Origin: Phycisphaeraceae bacterium
Lineage (GTDB): Bacteria > Planctomycetota > Phycisphaerae > Phycisphaerales > UBA1924
Assembly: GCA_019636655.1 (NCBI GenBank)
Contig: JAHBXB010000001.1
Location: 1-64,000 of the forward strand
Direction: 5' to 3'
Length of the DNA stretch: 64,000 nucleotides
Shown here: in pieces, positions 26,321 to 33,455 of the stretch
Layout of the letters: each line of letters opens with the position of its first letter
Numbering within the stretch: position 1 is the stretch's first letter
Translations under genes and position numbers: made by a program
Notes under the pieces: model-generated
What the model was told of the DNA's origin: nothing
Seen by the model: only the letters and a program-made list of their open reading frames with translations
Databases searched by the model: none

Positions 26321-26367
26321 TTGACACACCACCACATCATCGGCCATACTCGATGTAAGCGGTTACG
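26321..26367 (+). promoter_or_regulatory. Promoter with LacI-type operator (dockerin-type gene)
   Basis: TTGACA (26321-26326), 18 bp, CATACT (26345-26350), then operator TGTAAGCGGTTACG (26354-26367). The leader to the ATG at 26455 is about 95 nt. Confidence 0.8.
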
Positions 26368-26454
26368 GCCGCGTTTTATCGCACTTCCAGTCCCCACCCG
26401 GCGCACGGTTCAGTGGCGTTGGACCAACGAACGCAGAACACACGGAGATGCTTT

Positions 26455-27264
26455 ATGAACAACACCATGCTCGCTTTCACGTGCGCGGCAGCGCTCGTTC
26501 CCGTGGCGGCCTTCGCCCAGCCAAATCTGGTCTTCAACCCCAGTTTCGAGGAGCCTGCAGCAAGCGCATTTGCCACCGGTTGGCAGACGTTCAACGCGGC
26601 CAACGTGTCGAGTGCCGCCGCCCGCACGGGCTTGCGTTCGATGGCCCTGCCCACCGACATCGACAACGCGTTCGTGGGTGCCACGACGAACGTGTTCAAC
26701 CCTGAGACGCTCGGCTATTACGACCCGGCCATCCAGTTCCCAGGCGGCGATATCACCGTCAAGGGGTGGTACATGATCCCGACGGGCCAGGCGCTGCAGA
26801 ACTGCAACTCGGGCCTGAAACTCGAGTTCCGCCGTGCGAACACATCGATCTTCGCGGCCTACGAATCGCTCAACATCAACCAGTCGACAAACGGCGTGTG
26901 GGTCCAGACAAGCATGACCGTCACCAACGCCCAACTCCAGGTGATCGCTGACGAGTTCCCGCCCGGTCCGGTGGCGGTCAGCGTTCTGCCGATCCGCTTC
27001 GGCGCCAACCCGAACAACCAGTCCGGGATCATCTACTGGGATGACCTTGAGGTCACACAAGGGAACCCCTGCCCGGCGGACCGTGACGGCAACGGGCTTG
27101 TCGAACCGACCGACATCGCTGTGTTCATCAACGACTGGTTTACCAGTATCAGCCAAGGCACCCTGGTCGGTGACTTTGACGGCAACGGCGTCGTCGAACC
27201 GGCTGACATCGCTGGCTTTATCTCGGCATGGTTCACCGCTGTGTCCACCGGTCATTGCCCGTGA
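26455..27264 (+). CDS. Secreted dockerin-type protein with jelly-roll domain
   Basis: 269 residues from the ATG at 26455 (GGAG seven bases upstream). Signal peptide to about residue 21 (AAFAQ). Residues 22-200 start with NLVFNPSFEEPAAS...WQTFNAAN, the opening of carbohydrate-binding-module-like jelly rolls. Residues about 203-269 are a two-repeat dockerin-like module: CPADRDGNGLVEPTDIAVFINDWF and FDGNGVVEPADIAGFISAWF, each with the Asp/Asn calcium loop, ending at GHCP. This is the planctomycete 'GC-type' dockerin, whose receptor is not in view. It is LacI-controlled, so likely a glycan-binding factor. The stop overlaps a GTG of the next gene. Confidence 0.85.
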   Translation: MNNTMLAFTCAAALVPVAAFAQPNLVFNPSFEEPAASAFATGWQTFNAANVSSAAARTGLRSMALPTDIDNAFVGATTNVFNPETLGYYDPAIQFPGGDITVKGWYMIPTGQALQNCNSGLKLEFRRANTSIFAAYESLNINQSTNGVWVQTSMTVTNAQLQVIADEFPPGPVAVSVLPIRFGANPNNQSGIIYWDDLEVTQGNPCPADRDGNGLVEPTDIAVFINDWFTSISQGTLVGDFDGNGVVEPADIAGFISAWFTAVSTGHCP

Positions 27265-29678
27265 TCGTCCTCACTCCCGATCGCGTGCGAACGAGCGCCG
27301 AGGGCCGAGTGCCCTCGGCGCTCTTCTTGGTTGGGCTCCTCACGTTGATCCTTGGGGCAACAACCTCAAGCGCCGGGCCGGTGACGGCCGCGTGGCCGGT
27401 CGACGGCCCCGACGATACAACCGCCGTCGCCGCAGCCGGTGTGGCCGGCTGGTACGCCACCGCCGATTCCTACGAGGACAACGTCGAGATCAGGGATGTC
27501 CAAGCGACGCTGGTGCACACCGTCACCAAGGCCCAGATCGAAGCCTTGCTGCCGTGGATGTCGCTGAACGGCTCGCAGGACGGGCTCAGCGGGCTCGCCT
27601 GGTCCGATTCAGGACGCCAGCTCTTCATCCTCGTTCACGACGCCGCACCCGCTGGCGACGGGCAGCCCTCCGACGCGGTGCTCCGTTACGACGTTCCCTC
27701 CGGAGCACTGACGCTCTTCGCTCGGCTCGAACTCTTCGATTCGGACGCAGCGTGGCCCCACCTCGCGGCGGCTCACTTCAAGGGTCGTCTGTACGTCGGG
27801 TCGGGCCTGTCTCCAACGATTACCGTGATCAACGCCCCGTCCTCAGCCGCGACCGGTTCGGTGCTGTCGACGGTCTCGCTTCCCGCAGGGGCCGCGGTCC
27901 ATGGCCTGACGATTGATCGCGACAACTCCGTGCTCTACGCCGCGAGCGACGCCGCGATCTATCGCTCCTCGGCCACAGCCTCACCGCTCTCGTTTTCGCT
28001 GGTGGGTTCATTGTCCGGTATCCGGTCGATGACGTTTGGCGATCACTATGGCGGCCCGATGAACCGCGGGCTGTTCGTGCTCCGCGACACGACTTCGCCA
28101 GCCGTGTCTCGCATCGACTTTGTGGCCGCCGCCCAGGCGGCTGGAACGCAGGCCTTCGCGCCAACTCTTTACGCGAGCACGACAGCGGTCTGGCACGCGC
28201 TCGCGGCGACCTCGGATGGGAAACTCCTCATCGGCGCGGACGAAGACGCCGTTGCCATGACCGACTCGTCCGATCTTCGTCTCGGCCTCGATGCGTTCCT
28301 GGCCGACGAATTCTCGCAGCACGTGGCGCTCGCCAAAGGATTAATCTCCCCAGACGGCGAGCCTCCGGGCTGGGTGATCGACGCCGATGTAGTCCCCTCA
28401 ATCTCCCGGTTCCATCCGGCGACGCCTGACGCCGCGGCGTGGGCAGTCCTGATGCTGATCGCCGCGGATGTGGTCCAGGGTGACCCACAGGCCCGTCCGC
28501 TGGTTCGTACGATCCTGACGAGGTATGCCGGGCTGGCATCCGACGGCATCGCGCCCTCCCGCAGCGCCGATGGCATCTACCGCCACTGGATCGACCCCGC
28601 CACCGGCGGTGTCAAACCCGGGTGGGATCCGGAGTTCGCGACCCTGAGCACGATGAAGATCCTCGCCGCCGCCGCGAGGGCACAGTCCCGCTGGCCCGAG
28701 GACGCGGTGATCCGGCGGGCGGGGAACCGGATCGTCTTCGGCGTGGTGAACTGGGATGCCTACCTGAACCCGGTGACCGACGCGATGTCATTCAAGGGGT
28801 TGCCGGCCGGCGGCCCGGACTGGAGCTCGGCGTCAAAGCCGTTCTTCGAGGGGATTATCTTCGTCGAGCAAGCAGCCAGGTACGGCGGCGCGGTGGCGGG
28901 CACCTCGTACTCGCGATGGCTCGACCGCGGGAACTGGCCCACGGCGAGTTACCTCGTCGGCCATCCGATTACCTCCACGAGCCCAAACGCGTTCGGCGCG
29001 GCGTTCATCAGCCTGTATTCCCACCTGCTCCAGTCCGACTACCGCGCCGTGCCGGCGTGGCGCCAGCAGGTGCAGAACCTGCGGTGGTCGTCCGCGGCGT
29101 GGACCGACGACTTCGGGCCCAAGTTCTACACGGTCTTCTCGGCGGGGACGACGCGCTCGGACTGGGGTGGCTACAACGCCGACTCACTCGGATTCCACCC
29201 GGGTAACGTGACGACCTTCACCAGCCTGATTGCCACGGCCGCCGCGCCCGGCGCCCCGAACCCGGCCGCGGAGGCCGTTTCGGCGTACCACGCCTACCGC
29301 AAGGGCGGACGCCAGGCGTTCAAGAGCGGCGCCATCCTCCTGTACCGGCGCAGCGACGTCGATCGGACCTACACGCCCAACTCGGCCGGTCTCCCCGACG
29401 TGACGCTGGCCGGACTCGCGATCGGCGAGCTCCTTCATCCCGGGCTGATCGACGGCTCGTTGGCCATCCCATACCCGGCTGCACCGATCTGCGACGCCGA
29501 CTGGAACGCCAACGGGACCATCGAGCCAGCGGACATCGCGGGCTTTGTGAACTCGTGGGTCCAATCACTTTCAACCGGATCACTCTCAGGCGACTTTGAT
29601 GGGAACAGCACCGCCGAGCCCGCGGACATCGCGCAGTTCATCACTGCGTGGCTGTCCGCCCTCTCGGGAGGATGTTGA
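27261..29678 (+). CDS. Large secreted dockerin-type protein, propeller plus helical domain
   Basis: 805 residues from the GTG at 27261 (GTGA overlap); a GTG at 27309 would leave a shorter but complete signal peptide, FLVGLLTLILGATTSSAG. Residues about 40-340 resemble a beta-propeller (repeats such as DNSVLYAASDAAIYRSS). Residues about 370-720 are helical, with GWDPEFATLSTMKILAAAARA recalling the STIDTALL segment of PF10091 glucanases, so a divergent alpha/alpha-barrel enzyme is possible. The C-terminus is a double dockerin-like module ending in SGGC. A perfect 12-bp hairpin covers codons 11-21 of the longer form. It is probably co-induced with the preceding gene. Confidence 0.8.
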   Translation: MIVLTPDRVRTSAEGRVPSALFLVGLLTLILGATTSSAGPVTAAWPVDGPDDTTAVAAAGVAGWYATADSYEDNVEIRDVQATLVHTVTKAQIEALLPWMSLNGSQDGLSGLAWSDSGRQLFILVHDAAPAGDGQPSDAVLRYDVPSGALTLFARLELFDSDAAWPHLAAAHFKGRLYVGSGLSPTITVINAPSSAATGSVLSTVSLPAGAAVHGLTIDRDNSVLYAASDAAIYRSSATASPLSFSLVGSLSGIRSMTFGDHYGGPMNRGLFVLRDTTSPAVSRIDFVAAAQAAGTQAFAPTLYASTTAVWHALAATSDGKLLIGADEDAVAMTDSSDLRLGLDAFLADEFSQHVALAKGLISPDGEPPGWVIDADVVPSISRFHPATPDAAAWAVLMLIAADVVQGDPQARPLVRTILTRYAGLASDGIAPSRSADGIYRHWIDPATGGVKPGWDPEFATLSTMKILAAAARAQSRWPEDAVIRRAGNRIVFGVVNWDAYLNPVTDAMSFKGLPAGGPDWSSASKPFFEGIIFVEQAARYGGAVAGTSYSRWLDRGNWPTASYLVGHPITSTSPNAFGAAFISLYSHLLQSDYRAVPAWRQQVQNLRWSSAAWTDDFGPKFYTVFSAGTTRSDWGGYNADSLGFHPGNVTTFTSLIATAAAPGAPNPAAEAVSAYHAYRKGGRQAFKSGAILLYRRSDVDRTYTPNSAGLPDVTLAGLAIGELLHPGLIDGSLAIPYPAAPICDADWNANGTIEPADIAGFVNSWVQSLSTGSLSGDFDGNSTAEPADIAQFITAWLSALSGGC
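27293..27330 (+). promoter_or_regulatory. Strong hairpin in the start region (terminator/attenuator-like)
   Basis: GAGCGCCGAGGG (27293-27304), 7-nt loop, CCCTCGGCGCTC (27312-27323), then TTCTT. It lies 29 nt after the stop of the upstream dockerin gene, and a GTG (27309) that could start the next gene begins in its loop. Confidence 0.75.
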
Positions 29679-29709
29679 CTCCCGCCGCAAACACTCAATA
29701 CAGGGAACA

Positions 29710-29733
29710 AACAGCCCATGCAAAGAGGCTGTT
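29710..29733. terminator. Hairpin between convergent genes
   Basis: AACAGCC (29710-29716) pairs with GGCTGTT (29727-29733) around a 10-nt loop. There is no long T-run, so termination would be weak or Rho-assisted. It serves the dockerin gene ending at 29678 and the convergent lipoprotein gene ending at 29773. Confidence 0.5.
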
Positions 29734-29772
29734 GTTCACTGTCCCGATCGCGTCTTGCCCGCGGGAAGGGGC

Positions 29773-30000
29773 TCAGTACGTCCTTGGGTCAACCGCCGGC
29801 ACGAGATAGGGGGTCATGGCCACGGTCTGGTCCGAGTGGTTCTCCACGGAGACTGACCGGGAGGCCGGCCGGCCGGCCGGCGCGCTGTCGCTGAACTCCG
29901 GGCTGGTCGGAGCGGACAGAGTCCCTCGCTGGCCTTGCGGAACCGTGCAGGCCGGCAGCAGGAGAAGCATGGGTACGAGGATGCGTGCGGAGCGCTTCAT
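29773..30000 (-). CDS. Small lipoprotein
   Basis: 75 residues; AAAGGAA lies upstream of the ATG. The signal MKRSARILVPMLLLLPAC ends in a clear lipobox at Cys18. The mature part is short, Pro/Ser-rich and apparently disordered, with the final 25 residues (SVSVENHSDQTVAMTPYLVP) possibly forming one or two strands. No function can be assigned. It faces the dockerin gene and is divergent from the acetyltransferase gene 191 bp away. That gap holds a TAGGCT (-10-like) about 32 nt before the acetyltransferase start and nothing else I recognise. Confidence 0.65.
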   Translation of the reverse strand: MKRSARILVPMLLLLPACTVPQGQRGTLSAPTSPEFSDSAPAGRPASRSVSVENHSDQTVAMTPYLVPAVDPRTY

Positions 30001-30191
30001 TCGGGATTCCTTTGGTTGGGCACCCGCTCAGGTGGCACGGCAGCGTGCCGTCGCTTGACACCTTCAGGACGTGCCGTCACGCCCTTAGAGTGCCGGTGCA
30101 CGCCCGGCGTTACACGCCGGGGACAGAAGTGCGCAAACGCGGCGCGGCAACATAGGCTCCGCCGTCAGAGCCTTTGCCGCATGGAGGATCA

Positions 30192-30722
30192 ATGACAGCA
30201 CCCCCGTGGTCTCTCCGCCGCGTTCACACGCTTGATGAGCCGCAGATCGAACAGCTCGCCGACGTTCTGATCGACTGCGTCGATGGCGGCGCCTCGGTGA
30301 GCTTCATGCACCCGCTGTCGCGCAAACGTGCGACGGCCTTCTGGCGCCACGTGGCGAGCGGGGTTGAGGCGGGGAAGCGGGTGCTCCTGATCGCCGAGGA
30401 CGCCGGCGGCGTGTGCGGCACCGTGCAACTCCTGCTCGATCAGCCCGAGAACCAGCCGCACCGCGCTGACCTGGCCAAGGCGCTGGTACACCGCCGCGCG
30501 CGCCGCCAGGGGTTGGGTGCCGCACTGATTGGGGCCGCGGAGGCCGCCGCGAGAGAGTGCGGCCGGACGCTGCTGGTGCTCGACGCGGTCACCGACGGCG
30601 ACGCGGCCCGGATGTACGAACGGCTGGGCTGGCAGCGCGTGGGCGTCATCCCGGGATACGCCCTGATGCCCCGCGGCGAGGTCTGCAGCACGACGGTCTA
30701 CTACAAGGTGGTCGGCGCGTAG
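30192..30722 (+). CDS. GNAT-family acetyltransferase
   Basis: 176 residues from the ATG at 30192, with GGAGG four bases upstream. The fold is a GNAT N-acetyltransferase: motif A around LVHRRARRQGLGAALIGAAE (the R-x-x-G-x-G/A acetyl-CoA pyrophosphate loop is RRQGLG) and motif B at ARMYERLGWQRVGVIPGYAL. The ending, with a GEVCSTTVYYK strand, resembles the small-molecule acetyltransferases related to phosphinothricin or aminoglycoside enzymes, but the substrate is unknown. It stands alone between a divergent lipoprotein gene and a convergent membrane protein gene. Confidence 0.9.
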   Translation: MTAPPWSLRRVHTLDEPQIEQLADVLIDCVDGGASVSFMHPLSRKRATAFWRHVASGVEAGKRVLLIAEDAGGVCGTVQLLLDQPENQPHRADLAKALVHRRARRQGLGAALIGAAEAAARECGRTLLVLDAVTDGDAARMYERLGWQRVGVIPGYALMPRGEVCSTTVYYKVVGA

Positions 30723-30745
30723 CCGCCTACTTCCCCTTCGCTCGA

Positions 30746-31075
30746 TCAAGCCGTCAGGCGGCCACGCGACGCCTTGGTAAGCCTCACGACACTCACCATG
30801 AGCCTGGTCAGCAGGAAGATGAGCGCGGCGACGCTGGCGATAAGCAGTGCCCACCGCACCACCGCGGCGGTTGGAACGGAGAGGCCGATGCCGGTGAACA
30901 GAAGGATGTAGCCGGCGACGCAGGCGGGGCATTTCGGCATGAGAGCGAGTGCGGTGAGAGGAAGCGCCCATTCCGCGAGCGTGGCGGTTCGGCGGAGCCA
31001 TCGCAGCGGTGCGGTGCTTGATGAGCGAGCACGACGAGCAGAATAGGAAGGATCGTCGGCGGCGCAGCAGTGCAT
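30746..31075 (-). CDS. Small membrane protein with CPAC motif
   Basis: 109 residues. Two or three hydrophobic segments: about 33-60, containing LMPKCPACVAGYILLFTGIG, and about 70-95. The MPKCPxC motif at a helix start occurs in small inner-membrane proteins near mercury/metal or redox genes in many bacteria; a thiol or metal role is inferred only. It is the last gene of the ArsR-led operon, 40 nt after the DUF899 gene. Confidence 0.65.
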   Translation of the reverse strand: MHCCAADDPSYSARRARSSSTAPLRWLRRTATLAEWALPLTALALMPKCPACVAGYILLFTGIGLSVPTAAVVRWALLIASVAALIFLLTRLMVSVVRLTKASRGRLTA

Positions 31076-31115
31076 GTTGAGTCCTCAAGCGGATGAGGCC
31101 GGGGGCGGTGCGGCA

Positions 31116-31916
31116 TTAGCGAGGCAGAGGACCGGTGATTCCGGGTTTCTCCGCCCACGGGTCTACGAAGTTGGTGTCGTCGTACCGGTCGTGGTGGCGG
31201 AGCCATCCCATGCCGTCTGTCTGCGCCTCATCGCGTCCCTTGGGGGTGATATCGAGATACCGGTACGCGGTGAGGAAGTCCTCCAGCCCCCTGGCGAAGG
31301 TGGAGTAGGTGTGATAGATCGTGCTGCGGGCCGCAGTCGCGTCTTTGACAAACACACTCAGACCCGGAAGCTCGCGGATCGGATAGGGCTTTCGGTTGAA
31401 GTTGTACACCGCTCGCTCCGACATCAGCTCCGGATCCGTGAACGAGACGCCAAAGTCGCGGCCGAAGTCGGTGTTCGCCGCGGATACCCAGGGGAACGTC
31501 CAGCCCATGCGGCCTCGAAACTGCTCGATGCTGTCGATCGGCGCCTTCGAAACCGTAACAAACGACACATCGCGATGGGCCAGATGCACGACGATGTTGT
31601 TGTAGTGGTCGGCGACGAACGAGCAGGACTTGCAGCCCTGGGACCATGTCGGGTCGTACATGAAGTGGTAGACGACCAACTGGCTGCGGGGGCCGAAGAG
31701 GTCTGCAAGCGATTGCTTGCCCCGAGCCGAATCGAACGTGTACGCCTTGTCGATCCTGACCCATGGAAGGCTGCGGACCTTGCGGCTCAAGGCGTCTCGC
31801 TGACGGGTGAGGGCTTTCTCTTCGCTGAGGAGCGAAAGACGCTCCTTGAGCCACTCGTCACGAGAAACGACACGGTGCCCCGTATCGGGGGCGGCGGGCG
31901 CATCGGTGGGTTTCAT
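31116..31916 (-). CDS. DUF899 thioredoxin-like protein
   Basis: 266 residues from the ATG at 31916 with AAGGAG seven bases upstream. The family signature is clear: VSRDEWLKERLSLLSEEKALTRQRDALSRKVRSLPWVRIDKAYTF near the N-terminus, FMYDPTWSQGCKSCSFVADHYN in the middle (the CxxC that marks this thioredoxin-like family), and VSKAPIDSIEQFRGRMGWTFPW. Biochemical function is unproven; redox or thiol chemistry is likely. The gene is often found beside ArsR-type regulators and AHSA1-domain genes, exactly as here. Gaps in the operon are 57 nt upstream and 40 nt downstream. Confidence 0.92.
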   Translation of the reverse strand: MKPTDAPAAPDTGHRVVSRDEWLKERLSLLSEEKALTRQRDALSRKVRSLPWVRIDKAYTFDSARGKQSLADLFGPRSQLVVYHFMYDPTWSQGCKSCSFVADHYNNIVVHLAHRDVSFVTVSKAPIDSIEQFRGRMGWTFPWVSAANTDFGRDFGVSFTDPELMSERAVYNFNRKPYPIRELPGLSVFVKDATAARSTIYHTYSTFARGLEDFLTAYRYLDITPKGRDEAQTDGMGWLRHHDRYDDTNFVDPWAEKPGITGPLPR

Positions 31917-31973
31917 TGCTTGACTCCTTGTCCCGCCGCCCAGGGGCGCGCGGTATGCGTTCATTCCCAAAAC

Positions 31974-32459
31974 TCAGCCCCGGCGTTGGGCCTGTCGTTC
32001 GGCGACCTGCTTGATGCGATTGATGCCGTGCTCCCAGCCCTGCGGCATCCCATCCCTGAGTTCCTGCGGGATAAAGCCCATGGCGCGATGAACGAGGGAA
32101 AGGCGGGTGCCGTTGCCCTCGGCCGTCAGACGGTACTGAACGTGGTTGACAGCGGGGTACGACATGGGCATCGGACCGTTGAGCTCCAGCAGCATCGGCG
32201 CCTTGATAACCTGCACATGACCCCAGAGATGGCCATACTTGTGTCCTCCGGACTCTCCGAGATCGCGGTACCACCGCCCCCCCGGCCACGGTTCAATCTT
32301 CATGGGGAAGGGCTTGCCATCGGGGAGTTGGCTCCCCGGCCCGAGTTCCTCGAGCAGCGCTTCAAACGCGATCTCGGGAGAGGCGGCGATGAGAATGTCC
32401 CTGCGGATGTCGAGGGACTGGACGGTCTCGTGATCTGTCATTGTCGCGGGGCTTGGCAT
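31974..32459 (-). CDS. SRPBCC/AHSA1-domain protein
   Basis: 161 residues from the ATG at 32459 with AGGAG six bases upstream. The sequence fits the START-like AHSA1 fold: RRDILIAASPEIAFEALLEELGPG at the first strand-helix, PGGRWYRDLG in the middle, and the long C-terminal helix from QGWEHGINRIKQVAERQ. Such domains bind hydrophobic ligands in a deep pocket. In operons with an ArsR-type repressor they are thought to sense or bind a small molecule. It lies between the repressor and DUF899 genes. Confidence 0.88.
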   Translation of the reverse strand: MPSPATMTDHETVQSLDIRRDILIAASPEIAFEALLEELGPGSQLPDGKPFPMKIEPWPGGRWYRDLGESGGHKYGHLWGHVQVIKAPMLLELNGPMPMSYPAVNHVQYRLTAEGNGTRLSLVHRAMGFIPQELRDGMPQGWEHGINRIKQVAERQAQRRG

Positions 32460-32501
32460 GAACAACTCCTTGGTGCTTGAGGGCGAGAGTGGGGGATAGG
32501 C

Positions 32502-32849
32502 CTATTCCTGCTTGGACTCGCGTTGCTTCCGCTCCGCGAGCTCCTTGACGCGATGGAGCTGGTGCTCCCAGAACCGCTCGAACGTCTTGACCCAGTCATG
32601 CACGGGCCGAAGCTCCTCGCCATTGACGCTGTACACGCGGCGGCGTCCCTTCCGGACCACGCTGACAAGGCCGACCTCCCGCAGCACGCCCAGGTGCTTG
32701 GAAACCTGCGGCTGAGGCCAGCCCAAAGCCTCGACCAGCCACGAGACATCGCGATCGCCCCCGCCTCCAGCAAGCGCCCCGAGGATCTCTCGGCGCCTCG
32801 GTTCGGCGATCGCTGCGAAGGCATCGGTGGTGGTCGCGGCGCGGGCCAT
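32502..32849 (-). CDS. ArsR-family transcriptional regulator
   Basis: 115 residues from the ATG at 32849. A winged helix is clear: TDAFAAIAEPRRREILGALAGG, then SWLVEALGWPQPQVSKHLGVLREVGLVSVVRKGRRRVYSVNGEEL. No metal-binding Cys motif is present, so it is more like the sub-group that controls AHSA1-domain genes than a metal sensor. A palindromic AT-rich site lies just upstream at 32865-32878. It heads a four-gene operon (repressor, AHSA1, DUF899, small membrane protein). Confidence 0.92.
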   Translation of the reverse strand: MARAATTTDAFAAIAEPRRREILGALAGGGGDRDVSWLVEALGWPQPQVSKHLGVLREVGLVSVVRKGRRRVYSVNGEELRPVHDWVKTFERFWEHQLHRVKELAERKQRESKQE

Positions 32850-32864
32850 ACCCAAATATATCAC

Positions 32865-32878
32865 CATATGGGCATATG
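32865..32878. promoter_or_regulatory. Operator candidate of the ArsR-family regulator
   Basis: CATATG-GG-CATATG, a double palindrome 16 bp before the regulator's ATG and also directly in front of the divergent DUF5946 gene. AT-rich inverted repeats at this position are usual for ArsR-type repressors. Confidence 0.6.
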
Positions 32879-32917
32879 TCAAGCCCGACCAGTGACGTTT
32901 GTCGAATACGCTCGCCT

Positions 32918-33421
32918 ATGAGCGAATCGCGCCCGACCGAATCGTGCGGCTGTGGTGCGGTCGTTCCGGTTGCCGACGTGCCAACGCACCCGTACATCGG
33001 AGCCACGTCCGGGTGCTGGAAGGTCTACGGCGATGTCCTTGGCCGGGAGTATGGGGACCTCCGCAACCCCGCATGGCATCGACTCACAGTCGACGCTTAT
33101 GCCGTGCAGCATCCCGGCACGGAATCGCGGCGGGCCCGGCAGTCCGTCGCCATCCACCTGATCGCCCTGCACTGGGTCATCGATCAGGGACTCGAGCCCC
33201 GGTTTGTAACCCGTCGCATGGCCGCGGCGGTGAGCATTTCGTCTGAGTTTGTGTGGCTTGAGGCGCCCTCATTCGCGGGCACAGCGAACATCGTGGAAGT
33301 GGCCGCCGCCGTTTCACCGCGCGAGCACGAACAAGCCGTCCATCGCTGGGCACGATCGGTGTGGTCAGCCTGGGACAGGCATCACCCGACCATCCGTCAA
33401 TGGGCGAGGCTCCTCGAGTAG
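32918..33421 (+). CDS. DUF5946 family protein
   Basis: 167 residues from the ATG at 32918 (an ATG at 32876 inside the operator region would add 14 residues). Recognisable family phrases: CGCGAVVPVADVPTHPYIGATSGCWKVYGDVLGREY, with a zinc-ribbon-like CGCG start, and HRLTVDAYAVQHPG. Helical throughout the second half. The function of this family is unknown. It is divergent from the ArsR-type regulator and shares its upstream region, so it may be co-regulated. Confidence 0.88.
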   Translation: MSESRPTESCGCGAVVPVADVPTHPYIGATSGCWKVYGDVLGREYGDLRNPAWHRLTVDAYAVQHPGTESRRARQSVAIHLIALHWVIDQGLEPRFVTRRMAAAVSISSEFVWLEAPSFAGTANIVEVAAAVSPREHEQAVHRWARSVWSAWDRHHPTIRQWARLLE

Positions 33422-33455
33422 CCTCCAGTCGAGCCCCGCGTGCTGTCCCCGATCT

